This document shows positions 36,848-46,157 of a stretch of 64,000 nt of DNA, in pieces. The translations under genes and the position numbers were made by a program. The DNA is from Coriobacteriia bacterium (lineage in GTDB: Bacteria > Actinomycetota > Coriobacteriia > Anaerosomatales > Anaerosomataceae). The stretch lies in NCBI GenBank assembly GCA_030652115.1, contig JAUSBK010000010.1, positions 307,118 to 371,117 on the forward strand. Reading direction: 5' to 3'. The stretch's first letter is position 1. Each line of letters starts with the position of its first letter. The notes beneath the pieces are model-generated. The model was not told where the DNA came from. It was given only the letters and a program-made list of their open reading frames with translations, and searched no databases.

Positions 36848-37814
36848 GGTGCTCTCCGCCGCACGCGACGGAGAACCAGTGGACCCAACGATGCTCACCG
36901 AGGCCCGTACGCACAGCGAAAGCTGCCGCGAGTGCGCCGAGTTCGTCACGCTGCTCGGCCGGCTTGACACGGCTCCCGCCCCGCGGGCGTCCGAGGACCT
37001 CCTGGCACGCCTCGAGGCGCGGACAGCGGTGGTCGCCGCCGACTTGCGCGAAGCACCTCCCCGCGCAATCGCCGACGAGCCCGGGCACGCCGGTGTGCAC
37101 ACGTCGCGCCCCCGCACATCATGGCTCCCGCGGTTTGCGGCGTTGGCATCGGCTGCTGTGGTGATCGTCGGCGCGCTCACCGTCGCCGGGCTCGTGCTCG
37201 TCGGAGGCCAGGCGGCAAACGAGCAGGTCGCCGAGGAATCGCTCCGTTCCGCGGAGCCCGCCCCTGCGGGCAGCGCAGACGACAAGACGGGCGCCGAGAG
37301 CGACACCGCCGCGGTCCTCACGCAAGCCGTCGCTCCCGCCTACGTCACATTCGGCACCGAGGTGTGGACGCTCGTCCAGGCCGCGTCACCGGACCCGTCT
37401 TCGCTCGTCACCGCAGGCGTCGTGACCAGCACCCTCGACGGGACGGGCGGCGACAACCCCGCCTACTTCACGGCCACCGACACCTCGGCGCTCTACGTGA
37501 AGACCACCGACGGCCGCTATCTCGCCTTCGAGCGCGTCATCCGCACCCTTGGCCGCAGCGAGTACGTGCTTGTCAGCGGCACGCAGATAACCGCCTTCGG
37601 CACGTGGCCGACGCTACCGGAGCGCTTCGAACCGCCGACAGAGGCGGACGGCTCGCCGACGTTTCGCTACTTCGGATTCGATGACGAGCATCTCGACGTG
37701 TACGTCCCGCTCGGCGGCAGGATCCAAGACGCGTTCGCCCTCGCGCCCGGCTCGCCGATCGACGACCCGGCGGCCGGCAATCCGAACTGGACGTGGTGGG
37801 AGCGGCTCGAGTGA
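36825..37814 (+). CDS. Zinc-finger anti-sigma factor, membrane-anchored
   Basis: Protein of 329 residues. The cytoplasmic N-terminus holds a zf-HC2/ZAS motif (HSESCRECAEF, H-x3-C-x2-C, with an upstream Cys in NCPQVCEV). One membrane helix lies at about 107-128, and an extracytoplasmic domain of about 190 residues follows without a recognised family (VTFGTEVWTLVQAA and on). The start ATG 36825 has GGAGG eight bases upstream. It should hold the overlapping sigma factor inactive until an envelope signal arrives; the signal is not evident. Confidence 0.87.
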   Translation: MNCPQVCEVLSAARDGEPVDPTMLTEARTHSESCRECAEFVTLLGRLDTAPAPRASEDLLARLEARTAVVAADLREAPPRAIADEPGHAGVHTSRPRTSWLPRFAALASAAVVIVGALTVAGLVLVGGQAANEQVAEESLRSAEPAPAGSADDKTGAESDTAAVLTQAVAPAYVTFGTEVWTLVQAASPDPSSLVTAGVVTSTLDGTGGDNPAYFTATDTSALYVKTTDGRYLAFERVIRTLGRSEYVLVSGTQITAFGTWPTLPERFEPPTEADGSPTFRYFGFDDEHLDVYVPLGGRIQDAFALAPGSPIDDPAAGNPNWTWWERLE

Positions 37815-37820
37815 AGGCCG

Positions 37821-38855
37821 CTAGAGGATGAGCATCGCGTCGCCGAAGGACAGGAACCGGTAGCGCTCGGTGCGGGCGATGTCGTAGGCATGCATCACGA
37901 GGTCCCGGCCGGCGAACGCGCTCACCATCATCAGCAGCGTCGAGCGCGGGATGTGGAAGTTCGTGATGAGTGCGTCGGCCACGCCGAAGCGGAAGCCGGG
38001 CAGGATGTAGAGGTCGGTCGAACCTTCGGACGCCTCCACCAGACCCGTCTCCTCGTTGAACGCGCTCTCCACCGCGCGCACGGATGTCGTGCCGACGCAG
38101 ATCACGCGGCTCCCGCGCGCACGTGCGTCGTTGATCGCATCGGCCGCCGTCGCCGGAACGCGGTAGTGCTCGGTGTGGATCGGGTGCTGCGTGGGATCGT
38201 CCTCGGAAACGGGCCTGAACGTATCGAGCCCGACATCGAGCTCCACGGTGGCGATGTGCACGCCCGCTCGCTGCGCCTCGTCAAGGATCTCGGTGGTGAA
38301 GTGCAGTCCGGCCGTCGGCGCCGCGACGCTGTGCTCCTCGGCCGCGTAGACGGTCTGATACTCCGAGGGGTCGTGCAGCGGCTCGGTGATGTAGGGCGGA
38401 AGCGGAAGTTCGCCGAGCCGATGGACGGCGTCGAGGAAGGTACCCGCGGTCGTGTGGAACTGGATGAGGCGGGCGCCCGACTCTTCGATCACGTCCACCA
38501 CAAGACCGGTGAGCTCTCCAGCACCGAAGGTGATGCGCGCACCGGGCTTGAGGCGCCTCCCGGGCTTGACCAGGCACTCCCAGCTGTCGCCGTAGGCCCG
38601 TCTCAGCAACAGGACCTCCACGACGCCGCCGGTCTCATCCTTCGCGCCGTGGAGCCGGGCCGGGAGCACCCGGGTCTCGTTCACCACAAGCACGTCGCCG
38701 GGCTCGAGGTACTCCAGCACGTCGCGGAACGAGCGGTGATCGATCTGCCCGCTCGTGCGTTCGACCACCATGAGACGACACGCGTCGCGCGGTTCGGCCG
38801 GATGCTGGGCGATGAGCCCGCTCGGCAGCTCGTACTCGAAATCGTCGGTCTTCAC
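37821..38855 (-). CDS. queA: S-adenosylmethionine:tRNA ribosyltransferase-isomerase
   Basis: Protein of 344 residues. It transfers and isomerises the ribose of SAM onto preQ1-tRNA to give epoxyqueuosine. Family blocks seen are PSGLIAQHPAEPRDACRLMV in part, VVNETRVLPARL, APTAGLHFT, and FHIPRSTLLMMVSAFAG. GTG start. Convergent with the anti-sigma gene, with 6 bases between the stops. Confidence 0.97.
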   Translation of the reverse strand: MKTDDFEYELPSGLIAQHPAEPRDACRLMVVERTSGQIDHRSFRDVLEYLEPGDVLVVNETRVLPARLHGAKDETGGVVEVLLLRRAYGDSWECLVKPGRRLKPGARITFGAGELTGLVVDVIEESGARLIQFHTTAGTFLDAVHRLGELPLPPYITEPLHDPSEYQTVYAAEEHSVAAPTAGLHFTTEILDEAQRAGVHIATVELDVGLDTFRPVSEDDPTQHPIHTEHYRVPATAADAINDARARGSRVICVGTTSVRAVESAFNEETGLVEASEGSTDLYILPGFRFGVADALITNFHIPRSTLLMMVSAFAGRDLVMHAYDIARTERYRFLSFGDAMLIL

Positions 38856-38911
38856 TGGTACACCCCTTCACCTGCCGCGTCTCACGCAGTGTACCCTAGC
38901 CCGCATGCGCC

Positions 38912-39469
38912 CTAGCGCTTCCGGCGCGCTTCCCGACGCTCGGCGCGCTCCGCCTCGGCTTCGGCCATGCTGGGAGCACACCCGCAGTAGTTCTGGCGAT
39001 ACATGCCGAGGGCGCGCGAGCGTCGCGTCGCCTCCGGGTACCGCTCGCGAAAGTCGGTCACGAGAAACGCCACCCCTTCGGCCGCGCACGCCTGCTCGCC
39101 CATCGCCCGGATAGCGTCCGGGTCCTGGTAAGGGCTCACGGTCAGCGTCGTTGCTACCGCGTCGCATCCGCAGCGCGCGGCCTCGGCCGCCGCCATGCCG
39201 ATGCGTAGGGCATAGCACGCATGACAGCGCTCGGGTCGCTTCAGTCCGGCCGTCGCCTCCGCCCAGTCCTCGGGCTCGTACGGCAGCTCGACCACGGTGA
39301 TGCCCGCCTCGTCGGTGTACGCGAGCAGCGTGTCCCGGCGGCGTGCATACTCCTCGGCGGGGTGGATGTTCGGGTTCGCGTATACCACCGTGACGTCGTG
39401 GTCGGCCGCGAGCGCATCGTACGGCTCGAGCAGGCACGGTCCACAGCACGCGTGAAGCAGGACCTTCAC
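38912..39469 (-). CDS. queH: Epoxyqueuosine reductase QueH
   Basis: Protein of 185 residues (former DUF208). It completes queuosine by reducing epoxyqueuosine, replacing the cobalamin-dependent QueG. Cys motifs are HACCGPC near the N-terminus, RCHACYALR in the middle and NYCGCAP near the end, matching the Fe-S and metal ligands of QueH. I chose GTG 39469 with GGAGG seven bases upstream. It follows queA after 56 bases on the same strand. Confidence 0.93.
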   Translation of the reverse strand: MKVLLHACCGPCLLEPYDALAADHDVTVVYANPNIHPAEEYARRRDTLLAYTDEAGITVVELPYEPEDWAEATAGLKRPERCHACYALRIGMAAAEAARCGCDAVATTLTVSPYQDPDAIRAMGEQACAAEGVAFLVTDFRERYPEATRRSRALGMYRQNYCGCAPSMAEAEAERAERREARRKR

Positions 39470-39514
39470 CGCGTCACCTCCACGAGCAGTGTACCGCCGT
39501 GCCCGTCGCACATG

Positions 39515-40156
39515 TCAGCCGACGAACGCCGAGGCGAGCGTGACCAGGCCGAACAGCACGAAGATGACGCCTGAGAACCGTGCGATCGTCCGCCGCGGCA
39601 GCTTCGCGCCGAGCACGGCGCCGACCACGATGGCCAGCGCGTCGGCCGCCAGAAAGCCGAGTGCCGAACCGAGCCACACGCCAAGGGCGGTCGACATCGT
39701 ACCGGCCTCCGGCGCGGCGATGCCGTCAGCGACCGCACCGAGCGTTCGGAGGGCAGCGGCCGGATCGGCGGCGATCGAGACCGTCATGAGCTGGGTCTTG
39801 TCGCCGAACTCGGCCAGCAGCAGCGCGGCGGCAACCGTGAGGACCGGCCCCAGCGCCAGCTTGCGCGCGCCCTCCTCCTCGGCTTCGTCCCTGTCGGCGC
39901 CCCGCCATGTGACAACACCGAAGACCACGAACAGCACGCCCGCCGCGACGGCGATGACCCGCACGGGCAGCAGCGCGCCCACTGCCTGGCCGAGCGCCAC
40001 GCTCACAGCCTGCAGGATCGCGATCGCGATGGCAGCGCCGAGCACCACCTTGAGCGGGCGGTACTTCACAGCGAACCCGAGGAGAAGGAGCTGGCTCTTG
40101 TCGCCTAACTCGGCGAGGCCCACCAGGATGAACGCGATGAGGAAGGCGGCGCCCAC
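39515..40156 (-). CDS. GDT1/TMEM165 (UPF0016) family cation exporter
   Basis: Protein of 213 residues with six helices in two repeats, each carrying the family motif: ELGDKSQLLLL near residue 16 and EFGDKTQLMTV near residue 145. Members move Mn2+ or Ca2+ in exchange for H+; bacterial ones such as MneA export Mn2+. The linker between repeats is hydrophilic. GTG start, 4 bases after the upstream stop. Confidence 0.92.
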   Translation of the reverse strand: MGAAFLIAFILVGLAELGDKSQLLLLGFAVKYRPLKVVLGAAIAIAILQAVSVALGQAVGALLPVRVIAVAAGVLFVVFGVVTWRGADRDEAEEEGARKLALGPVLTVAAALLLAEFGDKTQLMTVSIAADPAAALRTLGAVADGIAAPEAGTMSTALGVWLGSALGFLAADALAIVVGAVLGAKLPRRTIARFSGVIFVLFGLVTLASAFVG

Positions 40157-40160
40157 GACG

Positions 40161-40988
40161 CTACGACCAGGTGAAGAAGTCGTCCGACGCAGTGTCCTCC
40201 GACGCGGGTTCGTCGCTCGCGGGCTCGTCGGCGGCGGTCTCTTCGGGCGGCGGACTCACGGCGTCGGTGCCGCCCGCTCGCCGCGCGCGGGTGCGCTCGC
40301 GGGCGATCGCGACGACCAGGACGACGATCGCCGCGACGAGCAAGCCGATCAGGATCGGGAGCACCGGCGAGGAGCCGCCGGTCGCGGCCCCCGAGCCGGC
40401 GCGCTTCCACTCGACAGCGATCTCGTACGAATCGCCGCTGGCTAGCTGCACGCCAGCGAGCGGGTGAAGCATCGCGCCCGCGTCGTTCGTCTGGACCGTG
40501 CCGGAAAGCTCGGGCGTCGTCTTCACCTCGGTGGCGCCCGCCTCCAGGATCACCGACGACGTGACCAGCACGTCCTCGCCAGGATTGGTCCACACGACGG
40601 AGCTCTTCATCGTGCTGCCTGAGGCCAAAGGCGCGGGAAGCTGGATCTCCAGCTGCGCGGTGTAGGACTGCTCGACCGTGAGCGTGTAGACGTCCATGTC
40701 GCCCACCTGCTCGACGGTGGTCGTCCGGACGGGATCGTCGGCCGGCGCGCCACCGAGGACCTCGCCCGCCCACAGAAGCGTCGCGCCCTTGGGAACCGGC
40801 ACCGTGATGGTGACCGGGAGCGGCGTCTGCGGATTCACGAGCGCGCTGACGATCATGAGCGCCCCGGCCGTGTCTCCGGTCGGCTCGTACTGCAGCTGAT
40901 ACTCACGGACCGCGCCGGCCATGGCTGAGGCGGGCAGCAGCAGCGCAAGCGCGAGTGCAAGTGCGATCGTGCAGCGGATGCGGATCAT
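40161..40988 (-). CDS. Secreted, C-terminally anchored hypothetical protein
   Basis: Protein of 275 residues. A signal peptide (about 1-24, cleavage near AMAGA), an extracytoplasmic beta-rich part (about 25-200), a helix at about 208-228, then an Arg-rich stretch and an acidic tail (EETAADEPASDEPASEDT). GGAGG lies eight bases before the ATG. No family assigned. It may share a transcript with the cation exporter that follows. Confidence 0.65.
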   Translation of the reverse strand: MIRIRCTIALALALALLLPASAMAGAVREYQLQYEPTGDTAGALMIVSALVNPQTPLPVTITVPVPKGATLLWAGEVLGGAPADDPVRTTTVEQVGDMDVYTLTVEQSYTAQLEIQLPAPLASGSTMKSSVVWTNPGEDVLVTSSVILEAGATEVKTTPELSGTVQTNDAGAMLHPLAGVQLASGDSYEIAVEWKRAGSGAATGGSSPVLPILIGLLVAAIVVLVVAIARERTRARRAGGTDAVSPPPEETAADEPASDEPASEDTASDDFFTWS

Positions 40989-41074
40989 CGTGCTAACCTC
41001 CGGAATCGTTCGGTCGAGGCGCCATTGTAGCGCAGTGCCATCGAGAAGATGTGGAGGACTGGCGGAGCCGCGAT

Positions 41075-41923
41075 TCAGGCGCGCGAGGCCGCCTCGGCAG
41101 CGGCGATCGTGTTCACCATGAGCATCGCGCGGGTCATCGGCCCCACCCCGCCGGGGACCGGCGTGATCGCCGAGGCGATCGGCTCGACGCTCGCAAAGTC
41201 AACGTCGCCGACCATGCCCTCGTCGGTGCGGTTGATGCCCACATCGATGACCACGGCGCCCGGCTTGACGTATGAAGCGTCGATCATCTTCGGACACCCG
41301 ATCGCGGCCACCAGCAGGTCGGCCTCGCGGCAGACAGCGGGCAGATCGCGTGTTCGGGAGTGGCAGACGGTGACGGTCGCGTTCGCCTCGAGCAGGAGCA
41401 ACGCCATGGGCTTGCCGACGATGCTGGATCGCCCGACGACCACTGCACGCATGCCGGAAGGGTCGATGTCGTAGGCACGCAGCATCTCCATCACGCCTGC
41501 GGGCGTGCACGCGCGAAAGCCAGCCAGCCCGCGGACCAGCCGACCCAGGCTCTCGGGATGCAATCCATCGACGTCCTTGGCGGGCGCGATACGCGCGAGC
41601 ACCGCCTCGGCATCCAGGTGTGCGGGAAGCGGCAGTTGCACGAGTATCCCGTGCACGGATTCGTCCGCGTTGAGCGCAGCCACGAGGCCCTCGACCTCGG
41701 ACTGCGAGGTCGCCTCGGGCAGACGATGGTCGCGACTCTCGATTCCCACCGCAGCGCAGTCGCGCTCCTTCATCCGTACGTACGATGCCGAGGCGGGGTC
41801 GTCGCCCACAAGGACCACCCCGAGGCACGGCGTCACGCCGCTGGCCTTAAGCGCCCGCGCACCCTCCGCCGCACGCTCACGCACGGATGCAGCAACCGCC
41901 AGCCCATCGATGATCGTCGCCAT
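41075..41923 (-). CDS. folD: Methylenetetrahydrofolate dehydrogenase/cyclohydrolase
   Basis: Protein of 282 residues. The catalytic Lys/Tyr region is [15 protein letters not shown], the substrate block [12 protein letters not shown], and the nucleotide block [17 protein letters not shown], ending with the PGGVGPMT signature. It interconverts methylene-, methenyl- and formyl-THF. GGGAG precedes the ATG. A possible promoter lies at 41973-42002. Confidence 0.97.
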   Translation of the reverse strand: MATIIDGLAVAASVRERAAEGARALKASGVTPCLGVVLVGDDPASASYVRMKERDCAAVGIESRDHRLPEATSQSEVEGLVAALNADESVHGILVQLPLPAHLDAEAVLARIAPAKDVDGLHPESLGRLVRGLAGFRACTPAGVMEMLRAYDIDPSGMRAVVVGRSSIVGKPMALLLLEANATVTVCHSRTRDLPAVCREADLLVAAIGCPKMIDASYVKPGAVVIDVGINRTDEGMVGDVDFASVEPIASAITPVPGGVGPMTRAMLMVNTIAAAEAASRA

Positions 41924-41972
41924 GCCACAACTCCCAGCCTCGCGTGCCGTCCGAACCCTTGAGTGCGCAGTC

Positions 41973-42002
41973 AGTGTACCCGAGGCGCAACACCCCGGTC
42001 AC
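41973..42002 (-). promoter_or_regulatory. Possible folD promoter
   Basis: Minus strand GTGACC (-35 like, 42002-41997), an 18-base spacer, and TACACT (-10, 41978-41973). The -35 overlaps the end of the isochorismatase-like gene. The match is moderate. Confidence 0.4.
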
Positions 42003-42571
42003 TCGTTGAGCGGGTGTGCTGTGACCAGCTTGAGCACCTGTCGGAATCCGGGCGTGCCGGCACTCTCGAGCGCCTCGTAGATGACGGACTCGGCCACCGT
42101 GACATCAACACCCGCTGATCGCAGGCGCGCGAGTGCGACCTCGTGGTCGGCGCGGCGCCTCGAGCACACGGCGTCCGCGACGACGCTCGCCGCGTACCCC
42201 TCGGCAACGAGCGCGAGTGCGGTCTGCGTGATGCAGATGTGCGTCTCCATGCCCGCAAGGACGACGTGCCGGCGACCGAGCGCCTCGAGCCGTGCTGCGA
42301 ATTCCGGCTCGGCCAGGCAGGAGAACGCAAGCTTGTCGACCGGCTCGTGCGCGCCGAGCGCCTCGCGGATCTCCGGGACCGTGTCCCCCAGCCCGTGCGG
42401 GTACTGCCGCGTCACCAGGACCGGAATGCCGAGGATCCCCGCTGCGCGCAACAGAAGCGCCGCGGTCGCCACCACCGGGTCGCGACGCTCCATCACATCG
42501 GCGAGCGAGCACTGCATGTCCACGAGCACGAGGACCGCCTCGGCTGCGCTGATGGTCATCGGCGATGTCAC
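41999..42571 (-). CDS. Isochorismatase-family cysteine hydrolase
   Basis: Protein of 190 residues. The catalytic triad positions are Asp in VLVDMQ, Lys in VDKLAFSCL, and Cys in ETHICITQTAL. Family members hydrolyse isochorismate, nicotinamide or other amides; this one resembles the general YcaC/hydrolase group and no substrate can be assigned. I chose GTG 42571 with AGGAGG nine bases upstream. A TAGAAT -10-like box lies at 42640-42645. Confidence 0.85.
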   Translation of the reverse strand: MTSPMTISAAEAVLVLVDMQCSLADVMERRDPVVATAALLLRAAGILGIPVLVTRQYPHGLGDTVPEIREALGAHEPVDKLAFSCLAEPEFAARLEALGRRHVVLAGMETHICITQTALALVAEGYAASVVADAVCSRRRADHEVALARLRSAGVDVTVAESVIYEALESAGTPGFRQVLKLVTAHPLNE

Positions 42572-42713
42572 GGTGGTAGACCTCCTGTTCCGGCCCGACT
42601 GCACGGCCGCCATCCGTTCCCGAAGGCGACACCGCCCCTATTCTACCCAGCCGGAGGCGTCATCAATGGGTATGTTCACAACGATACCTATCCCCAGGAC
42701 GAGGGAGACCGCC

Positions 42714-43061
42714 ATGTCCGATGCACCGATCTTGGGTCCGCTCAATCTGGTCGACGACCTGGCCTCCGCTGGCGACTTCGAGAAGAAGCACACGCCGCAT
42801 ATCGACGTCGACGAGGTGGATGAGGGCCTGCTCGTGACCATCACGGTCGGGTGGAACGTTCCGCATCCCAACCAGCCGGATCACTACATCACCTGGATCG
42901 AACTGCTCGCCGGCGAAGCGCCGATCGCGCACTTCGAGCTCTCCCCGATCGCCACCGCCCCGGTCGTCTCGGTCGTGGTCAACGTCGATCCAGGGACGGT
43001 TCTCCGGGCGATCGAGCACTGCAACCTGCACGGTCTGTGGGCAGCCGACATCACGGTGTGA
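42714..43061 (+). CDS. Superoxide reductase, neelaredoxin type
   Basis: Protein of 115 residues, class II SOR without the desulforedoxin domain. The iron ligands are in order: EKKHTPHI, NVPHPNQPDHYI and CNLHGLW, giving four His and one Cys. It reduces superoxide to peroxide without producing oxygen, a defence typical of anaerobes. GGGAG lies six bases before the ATG. It is transcribed alone and ends at a strong hairpin. Confidence 0.93.
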   Translation: MSDAPILGPLNLVDDLASAGDFEKKHTPHIDVDEVDEGLLVTITVGWNVPHPNQPDHYITWIELLAGEAPIAHFELSPIATAPVVSVVVNVDPGTVLRAIEHCNLHGLWAADITV

Positions 43062-43098
43062 CCCTCAGCGCACATCCCGCTGCCCGTCCCCGGACGGC

Positions 43099-43128
43099 AC
43101 GAAGGCCCGCGAGAACGCGGGCCTTCGT
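43099..43128 (+). terminator. Bidirectional terminator hairpin
   Basis: A perfect 12-bp stem (ACGAAGGCCCGC) with a 6-base loop (GAGAAC) between two convergent genes, the superoxide reductase and the 41-residue protein. No T-run follows on the plus strand. Confidence 0.85.
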
Positions 43129-43154
43129 CGTGCGAGGCGAGGGTGTGCGGAATC

Positions 43155-43280
43155 CTAGCTGACGCCCTCGTCGTTATCGCGCTCGCGCCGGAGATGCCCC
43201 AGCACCGCCACTGTGGTGCCTGCGATCACGATGAGCAATGCGATCGCGGCACCGATGACCACCTGCGGATCGTCGAACAT
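43155..43280 (-). CDS. 41-residue single-helix membrane protein
   Basis: Short gene missed by length cut-offs. ATG 43280 follows the stop of the M48-like gene by four bases, and GGTGAG lies three bases upstream, so translational coupling is likely. The peptide has one helix (about 8-28, VVIGAAIALLIVIAGTTVAV) followed by a charged tail HLRRERDNDEG. It may be a partner of the M48-like protein encoded just before it. A terminator hairpin follows the stop after 26 bases. Confidence 0.65.
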   Translation of the reverse strand: MFDDPQVVIGAAIALLIVIAGTTVAVLGHLRRERDNDEGVS

Positions 43281-43284
43281 GCGC

Positions 43285-44481
43285 TCACCCTCTCCCCTGC
43301 GACGGGCCTCCCGCGCCGCTCATGGCCATTGCGCCTTCGACGCCCAGCACTTCGGCCAGACGGCGCAGCCGACGAGACTCGGCGCGCTCCACCCGTGTGG
43401 TACCGCTCGTAGGCGTGTAGAAAATGCCATCGTACGACGGGTCGCCGTCTGAGATGGTCGTATCGCTCGAAATCGCGCGCTGAAGCGCCGCCAGCATCGG
43501 CTGCGGGTCCTTGAGAAACAGCATGCCCTCGGCATCGGCCTTCTCGTATGCCGTGCGGTGGAGCAGCCTGCCCCACAGGGTGACCATCCAGGCAGCGCCC
43601 ACGACCGCCGCGTACGTGATAGCCGCGACGATCGCCATGAACACGCCGATGCCGATAACGGCGAGACAGCCACCTGCCGAGTCGGCGTCGTCGAGGCCGC
43701 TGGACAGGCAGCCGCAGCCGTCTGACAGGCCGCTGCATCCGTCGCCTGCAAGCGCATCCCCGCAGCCGCCGCTCGCACAGCCGCCGTCCGCACAGCCGCC
43801 ACTCGCACAGCCGCCAGAGGCGATCGCCTTGCCCGACCCGCGGATCGCCTTGAGTGGACCCATGAGCGCTGCAAGCGCGGTCGCGAAGAGGATGTCGCCC
43901 GAGACGACGCGCGCGATAAGCGCCGCCGCTACCGCGCGCTGCTCGGCTTCGGGCATCGCGGACAGCAGGCCGCTCGTCACGCCGATGACCGCGCGGGACC
44001 GCGCAGTGCCGAGCGCATACGCGTTCACTGCCGGCGTATCGAGCACCACGATCCCCGGCGCCTGCGAAAGCCCGGCTGCGATCGCCATGTCGCCCACTGC
44101 ACGCTCGAGGGCGGGATGGGTGCCCGGAGCGACCTGAACGCCCTTGAAGCGGTTGCGCACCCAGTCCTCGGCATTGGCCAGCTGCACGCCGGCGCCGATC
44201 GCGCCCACAGCAAGCAGGATGCCGAGCGACGCCAAGAGCGTCACGCCGAAGTCCCGCCAGTACCAGCCGCTGGTGAGGGTCTGATCGGAGGCGAATGCGA
44301 GCCCGATGAGCGTACCGGGAACCGCCACGAGCGCAGCGGTGAGTAGAAGTGCCGAGCCGGATACGAAGAACATCACGAACGAGGCAAGCTTCGCCCGGTT
44401 GCGATCCACCCGCACCCAGAGCGGCTGCGGCCGGAAGCGCAGTGGCCGCGTCGCCCCGTCAGACGGCGAGTCCCCGCCCAT
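43285..44481 (-). CDS. M48/HtpX-like protein lacking the zinc motif, with Gly-Gly-Cys repeats
   Basis: Protein of 398 residues with HtpX-like layout: two helices (about 33-62, 80-100), the domain PALERAVGDMAIAAGL, VLDTPAVNAYALGT, then the place where HtpX has HELSH. Here that block reads AALIARVVSGD (186-196), so His, Glu and His are absent and protease activity is not expected. Residues 223-260 hold four tandem (A/S)xGGC units plus further Cys (positions 225, 230, 235, 240, 249, 256, 258), followed by another pair of helices (about 272-300). A true HtpX with intact HELSH is encoded at 51883-52773. The role is unknown; metal binding by the Cys tract is possible. Confidence 0.75.
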   Translation of the reverse strand: MGGDSPSDGATRPLRFRPQPLWVRVDRNRAKLASFVMFFVSGSALLLTAALVAVPGTLIGLAFASDQTLTSGWYWRDFGVTLLASLGILLAVGAIGAGVQLANAEDWVRNRFKGVQVAPGTHPALERAVGDMAIAAGLSQAPGIVVLDTPAVNAYALGTARSRAVIGVTSGLLSAMPEAEQRAVAAALIARVVSGDILFATALAALMGPLKAIRGSGKAIASGGCASGGCADGGCASGGCGDALAGDGCSGLSDGCGCLSSGLDDADSAGGCLAVIGIGVFMAIVAAITYAAVVGAAWMVTLWGRLLHRTAYEKADAEGMLFLKDPQPMLAALQRAISSDTTISDGDPSYDGIFYTPTSGTTRVERAESRRLRRLAEVLGVEGAMAMSGAGGPSQGRG

Positions 44482-44484
44482 GGC

Positions 44485-45549
44485 CTAGAACAACCCGTCC
44501 TGCTGGGGCGCGTCGTCCGGTGCCTTGAGGCCGAGGTGCGCGTATGCGCGGGCGGTCGCCTGACGGCCCTTCGGCGTTCGCGCGAGGAAGCCGAGCTGCA
44601 GCAGATACGGCTCGTACACGTCCTCAAGCGTCTCCGGGTCCTCGCTCACGGCGGCCGCAAGCGTGTTCAAGCCCACCGGACGCCCCGCGAACGTGTTCGC
44701 GAGCGTGTCGAGAATGGCAAGGTCCATCCTGTCGAGTCCGACGTGGTCCACCTGGAAGAACGCGAGTGCCTCGGCGGCGATGTCCTCGGTGATGCGCCCG
44801 TCGTGCCGCACCTGTGCGTAGTCGCGCACGCGCTTCAGCAACCGGTTCGCGAGGCGCGGCGTACCACGCCCGCGTCGGGCGATCTCGGCAGCACCTTCAT
44901 CATCGATCGACACGCCGAGGATGCTCGCCGAGCGGCGCACGATCGCAGCCAGCTCCTCGACGGTGTAGTACTCGAGCCGGAACGCCATGCCAAAGCGGTC
45001 GCGCAGCGGGCCGGTGAGCAGTCCCGTGCGGGTGGTCGCGCCGATGAGCGTGAACTGCGGCAAGTCGAGACGCAGGCTGCGCGCAGCCGGTCCCTTGCCG
45101 ATGACGATGTCGATACTGAAGTCCTCCATCGCCGGGTAGAGAACCTCCTCGACCGCGCGGTTCAGCCGGTGGATCTCGTCGATGAACAGCACGTCGCGCG
45201 GCTCGAGGTTGGTGAGGATCGCGGCGAGATCGCCCGCACGCTCGATGGCAGGCCCGCTCGTCTGTCGCATAGCCACGCCCAGCTCGCTCGCGACCACACC
45301 GGCGAGCGTCGTCTTGCCCAGTCCCGGAGGGCCGGAGAGCAGCAGGTGGTCGAGCGACTCGTCCCGCGCACGCGCGGCGTCGATGAGCACGCCGAGATTG
45401 TCCTTCACCCGCTCCTGGCCGAGGTACTCATCGAGCTTGCGCGGCCGCAGGTTGCGGTCGATCTCGAGGTCGTCTTCGGTGAACTCGGCGGAGACCAGCC
45501 GCTCGCCCTCTTCGGGCGACAGCCCCTCGTTCTCCCACACGGTGCTCAC
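44485..45549 (-). CDS. ruvB: Holliday junction branch migration ATPase RuvB
   Basis: Protein of 354 residues. Walker [11 protein letters not shown], Walker [13 protein letters not shown], the sensor block [18 protein letters not shown], and the C-terminal winged helix ([18 protein letters not shown]) are present. It drives branch migration with RuvA. A 203-residue membrane protein gene separates it from ruvA; all junctions overlap by 4 bases or are adjacent. Confidence 0.97.
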   Translation of the reverse strand: MSTVWENEGLSPEEGERLVSAEFTEDDLEIDRNLRPRKLDEYLGQERVKDNLGVLIDAARARDESLDHLLLSGPPGLGKTTLAGVVASELGVAMRQTSGPAIERAGDLAAILTNLEPRDVLFIDEIHRLNRAVEEVLYPAMEDFSIDIVIGKGPAARSLRLDLPQFTLIGATTRTGLLTGPLRDRFGMAFRLEYYTVEELAAIVRRSASILGVSIDDEGAAEIARRGRGTPRLANRLLKRVRDYAQVRHDGRITEDIAAEALAFFQVDHVGLDRMDLAILDTLANTFAGRPVGLNTLAAAVSEDPETLEDVYEPYLLQLGFLARTPKGRQATARAYAHLGLKAPDDAPQQDGLF

Positions 45550-46157
45550 AGCGGCTCACCCCCCGCAACCTCGACGGCTGCCTCGGCGGTCGCCTGCGGG
45601 GGCATCGGCTCGGGTACCAGAGCGGCGAGCGAAAGACCGCCCCACGCGCCGAGTGCTGCGGCGGGAGCGAGCAGCAGGATCACGATGCCGGTGATAGCCT
45701 GCATGTCCTCGGTCGAGCCGAAGCGCTCGGACAGCGGCACCGCAACAGCCACCTCGGCGAGGACCAGCACCCACAACACCATCGCAATCAGCCACACAGA
45801 CCGCTTCTGAGCGCGCAGTGCAAACAGACCGAGGGCGAGCAAGACGAGGAGCGGACCGACGACCATCCCCATGAAGAGCCCCGCCGAGACCCCGCTCGGG
45901 CGCATCGCCAGCACGAGCAGCACCAGCAGCAACACCTCGCCCGCGGGAGCCCAGGTGGCAAGGAGGATCCGGCTCAGCGGGGGCCGTCCGGCAAACACCC
46001 AGATCCCGATCGCTGTCGGCACGACCACGGCCGCGATCAGCATCGGCACCATGAGGCTCTCCGGACGGGCCGCGAGCCCAAGCAGTAGACTGCCGATCAC
46101 CAGGTGCATGAGCGGGGCGGCAAGCGCGAGCCGCCGCTTCTCCTCCGGCGTCCTCAC
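45546..46157 (-). CDS. Polytopic membrane protein between ruvA and ruvB
   Basis: Protein of 203 residues with about six hydrophobic segments (about 12-30, 36-55, 63-82, 88-112, 120-140, 155-180) and a polar C-terminus. It overlaps ruvA and ruvB by 4 bases on each side (ATGA-type junctions), so it is co-translated with them. No family recognised and no obvious link to recombination. Confidence 0.7.
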   Translation of the reverse strand: MRTPEEKRRLALAAPLMHLVIGSLLLGLAARPESLMVPMLIAAVVVPTAIGIWVFAGRPPLSRILLATWAPAGEVLLLVLLVLAMRPSGVSAGLFMGMVVGPLLVLLALGLFALRAQKRSVWLIAMVLWVLVLAEVAVAVPLSERFGSTEDMQAITGIVILLLAPAAALGAWGGLSLAALVPEPMPPQATAEAAVEVAGGEPL

